Shown here: positions 44,162 to 53,800 of the stretch, one piece after another | How the letters are laid out: each line of letters starts with the position of its first letter | Position numbering within the stretch: the first letter of the stretch is position 1 | NCBI GenBank assembly: GCA_051646055.1 | Contig: JBOFCM010000189.1 | Coordinates: 5,674 to 69,673, forward strand | Direction: 5' to 3' | Source of the DNA: JAGNZR01 sp051646055 | GTDB taxonomy: Bacteria > Fusobacteriota > Fusobacteriia > Fusobacteriales > Fusobacteriaceae | DNA: 64,000 nt | Notes under the pieces: generated by a model | What the model saw: only the letters and a program-made list of their open reading frames with translations | Told to the model about the DNA's origin: nothing | Database searches by the model: none | Made by a program: the position numbers and the translations under genes

Positions 44162-45003
44162 TATTAGATGGAAAAAAATTATCCTCTGAAATCAGAGAGG
44201 AAATCAGAGAAGAAATCAAAATTATTTATGAAAAAACTGGTCAAAAACCTGGTTTAGCTGTTATAATAGTTGGAGAAAATCCAGCTTCTAAAGTTTATGT
44301 GAATTCTAAAATAAAAACTTGCACGGAATTAGGAATGATTAGCAGACTTCATCAACTAAGTGAAGATGTAGAAGAAAGTGAAATTTTAGATGCTATAAAA
44401 AAATTAAATGAGGATGAGGAGATTGATGGTATTCTTGTTCAACTTCCTCTACCACCAAAATTTAAAGAAGCTAATATTATAGAGGCGATTTCTTCGAAAA
44501 AAGATGTGGACTGTTTTACTCATGAAAATATAGGTAAATTATTTCTAAATGATAAAAATTCTTTAAAACCATGTACTCCTCAAGGAATTATAGAACTTTT
44601 AAAGAAATATGAAATAGAGTTTTTAGGAAAAAAAGTAGTGATAATAGGAAGAAGTAATATTGTAGGAAAACCATTGGCACTTATGTTTATAAATAGAGGG
44701 GCAACAGTCACAGTTTGTAATAGCCATACCCAAAACTTGGGGGAGATTACAAAAGAAGCTGACATATTAATTTCAGCAGTGGGAAAAGCTAAATTTATAA
44801 CATCAGAAATGGTAAAATCAGGGGCAGTAGTTGTAGATGTGGGGATTAATAGAGTGGAAGGAAAACTGGTAGGGGATGTGGATTTTGAAAATGTATGTAA
44901 AAAAACATCCCATATAACACCTGTTCCTGGAGGTGTGGGACCCATGACAATTGCTAGACTCATGAAAAACACACTGGAAGCTTTTAAAAATAATAGGGGA
45001 TGA
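44158..45003 (+). CDS. folD: Methylenetetrahydrofolate dehydrogenase/cyclohydrolase
   Basis: A 281-residue bifunctional enzyme that converts 5,10-methylene-THF to 10-formyl-THF. Motifs: SKVYVNSKIKTC (catalytic Tyr and Lys), GILVQLPLPP, GRSNIVGKPLALM for NADP binding, and TPVPGGVGPMT. The product feeds fmt immediately upstream. The start ATG 44158 overlaps the fmt stop. Confidence 0.96.
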   Translation: MILDGKKLSSEIREEIREEIKIIYEKTGQKPGLAVIIVGENPASKVYVNSKIKTCTELGMISRLHQLSEDVEESEILDAIKKLNEDEEIDGILVQLPLPPKFKEANIIEAISSKKDVDCFTHENIGKLFLNDKNSLKPCTPQGIIELLKKYEIEFLGKKVVIIGRSNIVGKPLALMFINRGATVTVCNSHTQNLGEITKEADILISAVGKAKFITSEMVKSGAVVVDVGINRVEGKLVGDVDFENVCKKTSHITPVPGGVGPMTIARLMKNTLEAFKNNRG

Positions 45004-45007
45004 TAAA

Positions 45008-45460
45008 ATGAAACTTGATTTAGAATCTATAAAAAAATTATCTGAAAATCTTAATAAGTATAATCTAAATGAAGCAACAATAGAAACGAAAGAAATGAAA
45101 CTGACAATAAAAAAAGAGATACCTACTGAGGAGGTAACTTATAAAGAGATTATAAAGACCCCAAAAGATCTTCGAGAAGAACTTCAGGAGAGAGAAGAGG
45201 CAAAAATTGAAGAGATATCTTCAAATTTTGAACCGCTAGCATCTCCAATTGTAGGAACTTTTTATAGATCTCCAGCACCTGGTGCAGAACCTTTTGTAAC
45301 AGAGGGGCAGGAAGTGAAGGTTGGAGATACTCTTTGTATAGTTGAAGCAATGAAACTTATGAATGAGGTAAAAGCTACAAAAAATTGTAAAATTGAGAAG
45401 ATAGTAGCGGAAGAAGGGAAAGTTGTAAAAAAGGGAGACCCACTTTTTCTAATCTCATAG
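45008..45460 (+). CDS. accB: Biotin carboxyl carrier protein
   Basis: A 150-residue AccB-type carrier. A short N-terminal domain and an acidic linker precede a biotinyl domain (about 75-150) with the biotin site EAMKLMNEVKA (Lys near residue 118) and a thumb-like APGAEPFV segment typical of acetyl-CoA carboxylase BCCP. No biotin carboxylase (accC) or accA/D is nearby, so the partner is elsewhere. It closes the mreC-accB gene run and is followed by a terminator. Confidence 0.9.
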   Translation: MKLDLESIKKLSENLNKYNLNEATIETKEMKLTIKKEIPTEEVTYKEIIKTPKDLREELQEREEAKIEEISSNFEPLASPIVGTFYRSPAPGAEPFVTEGQEVKVGDTLCIVEAMKLMNEVKATKNCKIEKIVAEEGKVVKKGDPLFLIS

Positions 45461-45466
45461 TTTTAA

Positions 45467-45505
45467 AGACAAAGCTGCAGACACTGTCTTCGGCTTTGTT
45501 TTTCT
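45467..45505 (+). terminator. Rho-independent terminator after accB
   Basis: ACAAAGC (45469-45475) pairs with GCTTTGT (45493-45499), with further pairing possible inside, followed by a T run. Confidence 0.85.
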
Positions 45506-45590
45506 TATTTAGAAAAAAGGAAAATAGGGTCTTTTGTTCATATAATAGTAGTATGAGACATATTTAAAAAAATAACTGAGAGTTGTTAAG

Positions 45591-45619
45591 TTGTTTTTTA
45601 TTGAGTTTCATGATAAAAT
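45591..45619 (+). promoter_or_regulatory. Sigma70-type promoter for the CBS-domain gene
   Basis: TTGTTT (45591-45596) and TAAAAT (45614-45619) are separated by 17 bases, 24 bases ahead of the chosen start ATG 45643. Confidence 0.6.
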
Positions 45620-45642
45620 ACTGTGTCATATGGAGGACAACT

Positions 45643-46086
45643 ATGAAAAAGATATTGGATGTTATGAATAAAGATGTGATTTCAATTCAAAGAGAAACTA
45701 CAGTGGAAGAGATAGTAAGAATTATGAAAGAGAAAAAAATAGGTAAAATTCCTGTGGTAGAAGAAGGTAAGGTTTTAGGTGTAATTACGCGAGAGGATCT
45801 TCTTGTAAAGGAAGAGGTACCGCCAGTGCAGCCTGTTATAGCTTTTTGGGAAGTTTTAATTACTTTACCGAGCAATAGAGAATTTGAAAAAAAATTAGAA
45901 AAACTTACTGCTTACAAAGCTGAACAGATTATGAATAGAGATTTTTACAGCTGTTCATCAGAAGAGAGTCTGGAAAAAATAGTTACAGAGATGCTGGAGT
46001 GTAAGCACGATTATACTTTGGTTATAGATAATGGAAATCTAGTAGGTATAGTTACAAAATCAGATCTTATATCGAAGTGTTTTTAA
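45643..46086 (+). CDS. CBS-domain pair protein
   Basis: A 147-residue protein made of two CBS domains: VMNKDVISIQRETTVEEIVRIM..IPVVEEGKVLGVITREDLL (first) and IMNRDFYSCSSEESLEKIVTEM..VGIVTKSDLI (second). Such Bateman modules bind adenine nucleotides and regulate partners. No catalytic domain is attached. The start is ATG 45643 after GGAGGAC; in-frame codons further 5' overlap the proposed promoter. A CNNM/CorC transporter with its own CBS pair follows. Confidence 0.85.
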   Translation: MKKILDVMNKDVISIQRETTVEEIVRIMKEKKIGKIPVVEEGKVLGVITREDLLVKEEVPPVQPVIAFWEVLITLPSNREFEKKLEKLTAYKAEQIMNRDFYSCSSEESLEKIVTEMLECKHDYTLVIDNGNLVGIVTKSDLISKCF

Positions 46087-46128
46087 AAAATATAATTTTA
46101 TAAATTTAGAGGAAGGTGCTATCTAAAA

Positions 46129-47412
46129 TTGGATTTGGATCAGAGTATTGTCAGTGATATTTTTTTGTTGGTAGTATTAATAATTTTATCAGGAATTTTT
46201 TCAGCTTCAGAAACAGCTTTAACTTCATTTCGTAGTACTTATCTTGAAGAGATTGAATGGAAACATCCTAAGGAGGCTGTTCTTCTGAGAAAATGGCTAA
46301 AATATCCCAATGAAATATTGACAGGGATGCTTTTGGGAAATAACATTGTAAATATTTTAGCTTCATCTATTGCTACAGCCCTTACGCTTAATATTATGGG
46401 AAATAATTCGACCTCAATACTTATAGCTACCATTGTAATGACGGTAGTCATACTTATTTTTGGAGAGATTACACCTAAAATAATTGCTAAAAATAACTCG
46501 GTTTTAATTTCTAGATTTGTTATAACTCCTATGCATATCCTTTCTGTTATAACGAAACCCATAGTATTTATTTTAATGGGAATTTCTAAAATAATAGGAA
46601 GACTTTTTGGTATCGAGATAAAAGACGAAGCTCTCATGATAACCGAAAAGGATATAATCTCCTTTGTAAATGTAGGGGAGGCTGAGGGAATAATAGAAGA
46701 GGGTGAAAAGGAGATGATTCACTCGATTTTTGAATTCGGAGAAACAAGTGCTAAAGAAGTAATGACTCCAAGGACTTCTATGTATTCTATAGAAGCTACA
46801 AAAACAATTGAAGAAGTTTGGGATGAGTTACTGGAAACAGGATTTTCGAGAATTCCTGTATATGAGGAGACTATAGATGATGTTATAGGAATTTTATATG
46901 TCAAAGATATTTTAAATTCTGTAAAAAGAGGTGAAACTGAAAAACAGATAAAAGAGTTTGTAAGAGTCCCATATTTTGTTCCAGAGACAAAATCTATTAT
47001 TGAAATATTGAAAGAATTTCAATTGAAAAAAGTTCATATTGCAATGGTTTTGGATGAATATGGAGGAGTTGTAGGCCTTGTTACAATAGAAGACCTTATA
47101 GAGGAAATTGTAGGAGAGATAAGAGATGAGTTCGATCAGGAGGAAGAGGAAACTGTAATAAAAATTTCTGAGACTGAATATCTTATTGATGCTATGATAG
47201 ATATAGAAACCCTCAATAAGGAGCTTTCATTGGATCTACCAATTTCTGAAGACTACGAAAGCTTAGGAGGGCTAATAACTACTGAGCTATCGAGGGTATG
47301 CATAATCGGTGATGAAGTTATTTTAGGAGATGTGAGACTTGAGGTAAAAGAGTTGGATAAAATGAGAATTTCAAGAGTGCTCCTAGAAAAAATAGTGGAT
47401 GAAGAAAAATGA
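46129..47412 (+). CDS. CNNM/CorC (HlyC-type) membrane protein with CBS pair
   Basis: A 427-residue protein. A CNNM (DUF21) membrane domain has about four helices (first 180 residues, with FSASETALTSFR and GEITPKIIAKNN), then a CBS pair (about 205-325) and a C-terminal CorC_HlyC domain. The family is linked to Mg2+/Co2+ efflux; older records call it hemolysin-like. The start is TTG 46129, about 10 bases after GAGGAAGG. Confidence 0.88.
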   Translation: MDLDQSIVSDIFLLVVLIILSGIFSASETALTSFRSTYLEEIEWKHPKEAVLLRKWLKYPNEILTGMLLGNNIVNILASSIATALTLNIMGNNSTSILIATIVMTVVILIFGEITPKIIAKNNSVLISRFVITPMHILSVITKPIVFILMGISKIIGRLFGIEIKDEALMITEKDIISFVNVGEAEGIIEEGEKEMIHSIFEFGETSAKEVMTPRTSMYSIEATKTIEEVWDELLETGFSRIPVYEETIDDVIGILYVKDILNSVKRGETEKQIKEFVRVPYFVPETKSIIEILKEFQLKKVHIAMVLDEYGGVVGLVTIEDLIEEIVGEIRDEFDQEEEETVIKISETEYLIDAMIDIETLNKELSLDLPISEDYESLGGLITTELSRVCIIGDEVILGDVRLEVKELDKMRISRVLLEKIVDEEK

Positions 47413-48083
47413 AAAATACAGTAAAGAGTTATTTTTACACTGGAATAGTAGCCCTCCTTCCTATTGTAATAACACTATATATACTGGATTGGATATTCAC
47501 TTTTATTTTGGATTTGATATCAACATCCTATTTAGCGGTAATTCTGAAGAGAATAGTAGAGAAAAGTGTAGAGTTATCAGAAACAACTACTTCGGTAGAG
47601 TTTCTAATGAATATTTCAATCAATATTCTGACAGTAATATTGATACTGACATTCGTAATATTCATCGGTTATACACTTAAGCATGTTGTCTTTTCAAAGA
47701 TAATAAAATATGTCAATGAACTATTTCTGAGAGCTCCGCTGATTAAGCACATATACTCAACGATAACTCAGATTGTTTCAGTTTTTTCCAATGATAGAAT
47801 GAACAGTTATCAGAAAGTGGTAATAATAGAGTACCCGAGAAAGGGAATCTATTCTATGGGATTTTTGACATCGGAATCAAATTCTGTTTTTGAAAAAAGA
47901 CTAAATAAAGAAAAAATGTTTAATATATTTATTCCGACCTCTCCCAATCCGACTTCTGGAATGTTTATAGTAATGGAGGAAAGTGAGGTTAACATTTTAG
48001 ATATAAAGGTTGATGAAGCTATAAAACTTATAATTTCAGGTGGGGTAATAGTTCCTGAAGTGGCTAAAGGGGATGGAAAATGA
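47409..48083 (+). CDS. DUF502 family membrane protein
   Basis: A 224-residue protein with two hydrophobic segments (about residues 10-35 and 60-85) and the family stretch KSYFYTGIVALLPIVITLYIL..., with RAPLIKHIYSTITQIVSVF and FIPTSPNPTSGMFIV. The function is not known. The start ATG 47409 overlaps the CorC gene stop, and its own stop overlaps the TPR lipoprotein start, so it is translationally coupled on both sides. Confidence 0.85.
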   Translation: MKNTVKSYFYTGIVALLPIVITLYILDWIFTFILDLISTSYLAVILKRIVEKSVELSETTTSVEFLMNISINILTVILILTFVIFIGYTLKHVVFSKIIKYVNELFLRAPLIKHIYSTITQIVSVFSNDRMNSYQKVVIIEYPRKGIYSMGFLTSESNSVFEKRLNKEKMFNIFIPTSPNPTSGMFIVMEESEVNILDIKVDEAIKLIISGGVIVPEVAKGDGK

Positions 48084-48952
48084 GTAAAATTTTATTGGCT
48101 TTGATTTTAATTTTATTTATGGGATGCAGCAACTCTGATAGTAGAGGCGGAAAGCTCATGGATAAAGAGCAGTATTATATTTTAAGGGGAATGAATAATG
48201 CTCAAGAAGGGAAATATTTAGATGCTATAAAGGAGCTAAAGATAGCATATAATAAAAATCCTAAAAATATGGTGACTCTCCGTGAATTAGCATATTGCTA
48301 TGGAGAATTAGGAGATTTAGAAGAAGCTAAGAAGCTTTATGGAGAAGCTCTTAAACTGGATCCTAAAGATCTTGTTTCTATAAAGAATATTGCATATATA
48401 AACTATCTTCAGAAAAACTACCAGATCACTAGAGATTACTTAAAGGAAATTCCTGAGAAGTTAAGAGATGAGTACTCCTATAAACTTTATGGATATCTAT
48501 ATCTAAACGAGAAAGATTATGACAGGGCCTATGAAAATTTGAGAATGGCAGTATCGTTGAATAGAAGTTTTGATCCTGAACTTATTGAAAAATATGTGGA
48601 AGTACTAAGAATTAAAAAGAGAACTTCAGAAATCTACAGATATCTGGATGAGAATTATGAACTTTATAAAAACAGAAAAGATTATATTATAATTTATTCT
48701 GAAAAGCTCAGCGAAAATTTTAGTGAACTTAGAAAAGCTGAAAGGGCTCTTAAAAGATATTTAGCAGAAAATAATCAGGATGATGAGGTTATTCTTGAGT
48801 TAGCAAAGAATAATATCGAGCAAGGAAAATATGATGAAGTTTTAAAGATACTTTCCTTAGTTTCTTCAAAAAATTCTTACGATTCAAAATACCTCAATTA
48901 TAAAAAAATAGCTGAAGAGAGATTAAAAAAAAATCAAATTAAGAAAAAATAA
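48080..48952 (+). CDS. TPR-repeat lipoprotein
   Basis: A 290-residue lipoprotein with signal LALILILFMGC (lipobox Cys near residue 15) and several tetratricopeptide repeats (for example PKNMVTLRELAYCYGELGDLEEAKKLYGEAL at about 55-90). Such proteins scaffold envelope complexes. No specific partner can be named. The start ATG 48080 overlaps the DUF502 stop by 4 bases. Confidence 0.82.
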   Translation: MSKILLALILILFMGCSNSDSRGGKLMDKEQYYILRGMNNAQEGKYLDAIKELKIAYNKNPKNMVTLRELAYCYGELGDLEEAKKLYGEALKLDPKDLVSIKNIAYINYLQKNYQITRDYLKEIPEKLRDEYSYKLYGYLYLNEKDYDRAYENLRMAVSLNRSFDPELIEKYVEVLRIKKRTSEIYRYLDENYELYKNRKDYIIIYSEKLSENFSELRKAERALKRYLAENNQDDEVILELAKNNIEQGKYDEVLKILSLVSSKNSYDSKYLNYKKIAEERLKKNQIKKK

Positions 48953-48979
48953 AAATGGATTTTATTAGAGGAGGACAAA

Positions 48980-49492
48980 ATGGATTTGAAGAAATATGTA
49001 GCATTAGTTGAGGATTTCCCAAAAAAAGGGATTAAATTTAGAGATATAACTCCTCTTATGGATGATGGAGCAGCATATAAATATGCCACAGATGAGATTG
49101 TAAAGTTTTGTAAGGAAGTTGGAGCAGAGCTTGTAGTAGGACCAGAAGCAAGAGGATTTATTTTTGGATGCCCAGTTTCTTATGCACTTGGAATAGGTTT
49201 TGCACCAGTTAGAAAACCTGGGAAATTACCTAGAGAAGTAATAACTTTTGACTATGATTTAGAGTATGGATCAAATACTCTATGTATGCATAAAGATTCT
49301 GTAAGACCTGGACAAAAAGTTGTTATAGTAGATGATCTGCTTGCAACTGGTGGAACAGTAGAGGCAACCGTTCACATGATAGAAAAAATGGGTGGAGAAG
49401 TAGTAGGACTTGCATTTCTAATAGAATTAGAAGAGCTAAAGGGAAAAGAAAAGCTGGCAAAGTATCCAGTACTTACTTTGATGAAATACTAA
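48980..49492 (+). CDS. apt: Adenine phosphoribosyltransferase
   Basis: A 170-residue purine-salvage enzyme that makes AMP from adenine and PRPP. FPKKGIKFRDITPLM opens the protein, GPEARGFIFG binds adenine, and the PRPP motif is VVIVDDLLATGGT. The length is exactly typical. The start is ATG 48980 after GAGGAGG. A terminator separates it from rsh. The apt-rsh pairing is common and may link purine salvage to (p)ppGpp. Confidence 0.97.
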   Translation: MDLKKYVALVEDFPKKGIKFRDITPLMDDGAAYKYATDEIVKFCKEVGAELVVGPEARGFIFGCPVSYALGIGFAPVRKPGKLPREVITFDYDLEYGSNTLCMHKDSVRPGQKVVIVDDLLATGGTVEATVHMIEKMGGEVVGLAFLIELEELKGKEKLAKYPVLTLMKY

Positions 49493-49504
49493 AATATAAT
49501 GGTT

Positions 49505-49539
49505 AGAGGGCTTCTTCTTTTGAAATTGCCCTCTTTTTC
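49505..49539 (+). terminator. Rho-independent terminator after apt
   Basis: AGAGGGC (49505-49511) pairs with GCCCTCT (49528-49534), followed by a T run. rsh starts only 25 bases later, so it may act as an attenuator. Confidence 0.8.
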
Positions 49540-49563
49540 TTAAAATCAGATTGAGAGGTAACT

Positions 49564-51735
49564 GTGGAGTATTTACAGGAGATTAAAGAGAAAATAGAAA
49601 ATAGTAATTTGAAAGTTGATTTCGAAAAAATAAAAGATGCCTTTCTTTTGGCGGAAGAGTCACATAAGGGGCAGTATAGAAAATCGGGAGAGGATTATAT
49701 CCTTCATCCTGTGGAAGTTACTAAAATTTTAATAGAACTCAAAATGGATACAGACACTATCGTAGCTGGAATTCTTCATGATATAGTAGAGGATACTTTT
49801 ATTACACTGGCGGACATAAAATATAATTTTGGAGAAAGTGTAGCTGAACTTGTAGATGGAGTAACTAAGCTGAGAAATCTTCCCAATGGGACTAAGAATC
49901 AGTATGAAAATCTTAGAAAAATGATATTGGCTATGTCCAAAAATCTGAGCGTAATTATAATTAAATTGGCGGACAGACTTCACAATATGAGGACTCTCAG
50001 ATATATGAAGCCTGAAAAGCAGATGTCTATAGCTCAAGAGACTCTTGATATCTACACCCCTCTAGCACATAGATTGGGAATAGCGAAGATAAAGTGGGAA
50101 CTGGAAGATCTATGCCTTTATTATCTTCATCCAAGAGCTTATCAGGAACTGAAGAAGCTTATAGATACTAAAAAAAATGAAAGAGAAAATTATATTGAGA
50201 ATATAATTAAATCTATAAATTTCATGCTGGAAGATTCAAAAATACAGGCATCTATAAATGGGAGATTCAAACATTTTTATAGTATCTATAAAAAAATGTA
50301 TGAAAAAGGAAAAGAATTTGACGATATATATGATCTGATGGGAATCAGGATTATAACAAAAACCAAAACAGACTGCTATCATATATTAGGGCTTATACAA
50401 AGTCTTTACCAGCCAGTTCCTGGAAGGTTTAAAGATTATATTTCGGCTCCGAAATCCAATAATTATCAATCAATACATACTACAGTTATTGGACCTGGAG
50501 GGAAATTTGTAGAGATACAGTTGAGAACAGAGGATATGAATATAATTGCTGAAGAGGGAATAGCAGCCCATTGGAGTTATAAAGAGAAAACAGCAGTATC
50601 TAAAAATGATCAGGTATACGGATGGCTGAGAGGTATAATTGAAACTCAGCAGAATGAGAATAGTGAGGAGTTTGTAAAGGTTTTTACAGAAGAACTCCTG
50701 AAAGAGAGTGTGTTCATATTCTCTCCCAAGGGAGATGTTGTAGAACTGGCATCAGGAGCTACTCCACTAGATTTCGCTTTTAATATTCATACGGATATTG
50801 GGTGTAAATGTGTGGGAGCCAAAGTGAATGGGAAAATAGTTCCTCTGGAGTATAAGCTTAAAAATGGAGACAGAGTTGAAATAATAACTTCTAAAAATGC
50901 CAAAGGTCCAGGAAATGATTGGTTAAATATAGCAGTTACGACTGGGGCCAAAAATAAGATAAGAAAATGGCTGAAAGAACAGAATTTCACAGAGAATGTA
51001 AAGATTGGTAAGGAACTCATAGAGCGGGAATTGGATAAACTCAATGTACCGATAAAAGAGTTTGAAGAAAGTTCACTTCTGAAAAAACATATGGAAAAAC
51101 ATAATATAGTTACAGTAGATGATCTCTACTTTCAGTTGGCTGAGAAGCGTAGCAAGGTGGATGTCATAATAGCTAAACTTAAAAGTAAACTAGAAAAAGA
51201 GAGAGAAGTCCAGATTTTTCAAAATGTTACAGAAATTTCCAATGAAAAGAGAGAAAAAAGTAGCAAGAAGAATGATTACGGAGTAATAATAGATGGAACT
51301 AACAATACTCTTTTAAAATTTGCCAAATGCTGTACACCTCTTCCTGGAGATGAGGTAGCAGGATATGTGACTAAACTCACAGGAATAACTATCCATAGAA
51401 AAAACTGTGTAAATTATCAGAATATGATAAAAAATGATCCGGCTAGAGAGATAGAAGTGACATGGGATCCTAAACTTATAGGGAAACGTGTAAATAAATA
51501 TAAATTTTCTTTCAATGTTTTTGCAGAGAACAGAGTTAATATTCTTCTGGATATATTGACATTGATTTCCAATCATAAAATAAATTTGATTTTTATAAAT
51601 TCAGCAGAAATGGTCAAGGATGGAAACAAAATAATAAAGGCTAGACTTACAGTGGAACTCAGTGATAAAAGTGAGTACAAACACCTTGTAAATAATATAA
51701 GTAAGATAAAAGATGTAATATCAGTGGAGAGATAA
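49564..51735 (+). CDS. rsh: Bifunctional (p)ppGpp synthetase/hydrolase, RelA/SpoT homolog
   Basis: A 723-residue long Rsh enzyme. HD hydrolase domain (about 25-180) with His72-Asp73 and ED in HDIVEDT; RLHNMRTL; synthetase domain (about 225-340) with RFKHFYSIYKKM and DIYDLMGIRI; TGS domain (about 370-435); and a C-terminal ACT domain (about 650-723). Both active sites look intact, so it should make and break the stringent-response alarmone. The start is GTG 49564 after GAGAGGT. tgt follows after 8 bases. Confidence 0.95.
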   Translation: MEYLQEIKEKIENSNLKVDFEKIKDAFLLAEESHKGQYRKSGEDYILHPVEVTKILIELKMDTDTIVAGILHDIVEDTFITLADIKYNFGESVAELVDGVTKLRNLPNGTKNQYENLRKMILAMSKNLSVIIIKLADRLHNMRTLRYMKPEKQMSIAQETLDIYTPLAHRLGIAKIKWELEDLCLYYLHPRAYQELKKLIDTKKNERENYIENIIKSINFMLEDSKIQASINGRFKHFYSIYKKMYEKGKEFDDIYDLMGIRIITKTKTDCYHILGLIQSLYQPVPGRFKDYISAPKSNNYQSIHTTVIGPGGKFVEIQLRTEDMNIIAEEGIAAHWSYKEKTAVSKNDQVYGWLRGIIETQQNENSEEFVKVFTEELLKESVFIFSPKGDVVELASGATPLDFAFNIHTDIGCKCVGAKVNGKIVPLEYKLKNGDRVEIITSKNAKGPGNDWLNIAVTTGAKNKIRKWLKEQNFTENVKIGKELIERELDKLNVPIKEFEESSLLKKHMEKHNIVTVDDLYFQLAEKRSKVDVIIAKLKSKLEKEREVQIFQNVTEISNEKREKSSKKNDYGVIIDGTNNTLLKFAKCCTPLPGDEVAGYVTKLTGITIHRKNCVNYQNMIKNDPAREIEVTWDPKLIGKRVNKYKFSFNVFAENRVNILLDILTLISNHKINLIFINSAEMVKDGNKIIKARLTVELSDKSEYKHLVNNISKIKDVISVER

Positions 51736-51743
51736 GGAGAAAA

Positions 51744-52940
51744 ATGAAAAAATTACCAGTAACTTATGAACTTCTTGCAACAGATGGAAAAGCAAGAGCA
51801 GGAAAAGTAATGACACCTCATGGAGATATAGAGACACCTGTATTTATGCCAGTGGGAACTCAGGCTACAGTTAAGACAATGACTCCGGAAGAGTTGGAAG
51901 AGATGGGGGCAGAGATAATATTGGGAAATACTTATCACCTGTACTTAAGACCGGGAGATGAGATAGTTGCTAAATTCGGTGGACTCCACAAATTCATGAA
52001 TTGGAAGAGACCTATACTTACAGATTCAGGAGGTTTTCAGGTATTCAGTCTAGGTGCTAGAAAAACTCAGGGTGAAGGATCAGGAAATGGCACATCTCTA
52101 GTTAAAATAACAGAGGAGGGGGTTAAGTTTTCATCTCACATAGATGGATCGAAGCACTTTATCTCTCCGGAAAAATCTATAAATATTCAGAATAACCTGG
52201 GTTCAGATATAGTTATGCTATTTGATGAGTGCCCGCCTGGACTTTCAGATAAAAAATATCTGATTCCTTCTATAGAGAGAACAACAAGATGGGCAAAAAG
52301 ATGTATTGAAGCCCATAAAAATCCTGATAAGCAGGGGCTTTTTGCCATTGTTCAAGGTGGTATATATGAAGATTTGAGACAAAAAAGTTTAGATGAGCTT
52401 TCTGCTATGGATGAGCACTTTTCAGGTTATGCCATAGGTGGATTGGCAGTAGGAGAACCTCGTGAGGATATGTACAGAGTTCTCAATTATATTGTTGAGA
52501 AATGTCCGGAGAATAAACCGAGATACCTTATGGGAGTAGGAGAACCTATAGATATGCTAGAGGCAGTAGAAGCCGGTATAGATATGATGGACTGTGTTCA
52601 GCCTTCGAGAATAGGAAGGCATGGAACTGTTTTCACAAAATATGGAAGACTGGTAGTTAAAAATGCTACTTATGCAGAAGATGACAGACCTTTGGATGAG
52701 GGGTGCCAGTGTTATGCATGCCGTAACTATACGAGAGGATATATAAGACATCTCTTTAAAGCTGATGAGATTCTGGGAGCAAGACTTGCCACTTATCACA
52801 ATCTTTACTTCCTGCTTAAAATGATGAAAGATTCAAGAAAAGCTATAACAGAAGGAAGATTTGCAGAGTTTAAAAAAGAGTTTATTGAAAACTATACTAC
52901 AGGTAAGAGCTCAGAGTGGATTAAAGGTAAAAAAATATGA
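51744..52940 (+). CDS. tgt: Queuine tRNA-ribosyltransferase
   Basis: A 398-residue TIM-barrel transglycosylase that puts preQ1 into position 34 of GUN tRNAs. TDSGGFQVFSLG (catalytic Asp and substrate pocket), QGGIYEDLR, IGGLAVGE and a zinc site Cys-x-Cys-x2-Cys in CQCYAC with a distal His are intact. Other queuosine genes are not in the window. The start is ATG 51744 after GGAG. Its stop overlaps the next start. Confidence 0.97.
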   Translation: MKKLPVTYELLATDGKARAGKVMTPHGDIETPVFMPVGTQATVKTMTPEELEEMGAEIILGNTYHLYLRPGDEIVAKFGGLHKFMNWKRPILTDSGGFQVFSLGARKTQGEGSGNGTSLVKITEEGVKFSSHIDGSKHFISPEKSINIQNNLGSDIVMLFDECPPGLSDKKYLIPSIERTTRWAKRCIEAHKNPDKQGLFAIVQGGIYEDLRQKSLDELSAMDEHFSGYAIGGLAVGEPREDMYRVLNYIVEKCPENKPRYLMGVGEPIDMLEAVEAGIDMMDCVQPSRIGRHGTVFTKYGRLVVKNATYAEDDRPLDEGCQCYACRNYTRGYIRHLFKADEILGARLATYHNLYFLLKMMKDSRKAITEGRFAEFKKEFIENYTTGKSSEWIKGKKI

Positions 52941-53800
52941 TGATGTTTCAGAAAAAAGAGAGAACTTTCTCTCTTTTTGCTTTAATCATATCTATTTTTT
53001 TCAGTGTAAGTCTAAGAAATTTTGCAGAAATTAAAAAAAGAGTTGTATCAGTATCGCCAGCTGTAACGGAAACTATCTATTATTTTGGTTATGGAGATAC
53101 ACTTTTAGCGAGGACTGATTATTGTCAATATCCTGAAGAGGTAAAAGAAATTCAATCCATAGGGAATATGTTTAATCCCAATCTGGAGAAAATAGTTTAT
53201 CAAAAACCTGATTATGTTATTTTTCAATCCCATTTTGATGGAAGAACGGTAAGGCAGATGGAAAAGATGGGGATTAAAGTTTTGGGAATGGAGAGTCCTA
53301 AAAATATTCGAGAAATATTTCAGAGATTTGAAAAAATATTGAATATTTATCCTGAAGATGAAAAAAAAATTCAGGGAGAAAAAAAATTGAAGGAACTGAA
53401 GGAGAAAATAGAAAAGATAATTGTAAAAGGAAAATCCCAAAAAAAATCTCCGAAAATATTTTTTTATTTAGGTTCTGGGCATCTGGAGTATACCGCTGGA
53501 AAAGATACTTTTATTGATGATATAATAGAGAAGTCCGGAGGAAGCAATATAGTTAAAGAAAAAGGCTGGACATATCCACTAGAGGCTCTTCTTATAGATA
53601 ATCCAGACTACATAATTGCCAGCAGGAGAAAATGGGAAGAGATGAAAAACAGCAGCAGATATAAAAATCTTACTGCTGTTAAGGAAGAGAAAGTGATACT
53701 TTTAGAAGAGGAGATTATAAATCTGCCTACTCCCCGTGCTCTCACAATGGGATTAGAGAGTGTCCAGAAAGCTGTTCTGGAATTCAACCAGACTCAGTAG
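52937..53800 (+). CDS. BtuF/FecB-like ABC substrate-binding protein
   Basis: A 287-residue periplasmic binding protein of cluster A-II. A signal segment (about residues 10-30) leads into RVVSVSPAVTETIYYFGYGDTLLARTDYC and IGNMFNPNLEKIVYQKPDYVI, then an alpha-helical bridge and a second lobe with VILLEEEIINLPTPR. It probably binds cobalamin, haem or an iron complex. No ABC permease or ATPase is beside it. Its 3' end overlaps the converging TIM-barrel gene by 48 bases. Confidence 0.82.
   Translation: MMMFQKKERTFSLFALIISIFFSVSLRNFAEIKKRVVSVSPAVTETIYYFGYGDTLLARTDYCQYPEEVKEIQSIGNMFNPNLEKIVYQKPDYVIFQSHFDGRTVRQMEKMGIKVLGMESPKNIREIFQRFEKILNIYPEDEKKIQGEKKLKELKEKIEKIIVKGKSQKKSPKIFFYLGSGHLEYTAGKDTFIDDIIEKSGGSNIVKEKGWTYPLEALLIDNPDYIIASRRKWEEMKNSSRYKNLTAVKEEKVILLEEEIINLPTPRALTMGLESVQKAVLEFNQTQ

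Noticed and set aside
47399..47680. 93-codon open frame overlapping the DUF502 gene
   Set aside because: It is a +1 frame shadow of the DUF502 gene, with low-complexity Asn/Ser-rich translation and no family likeness.
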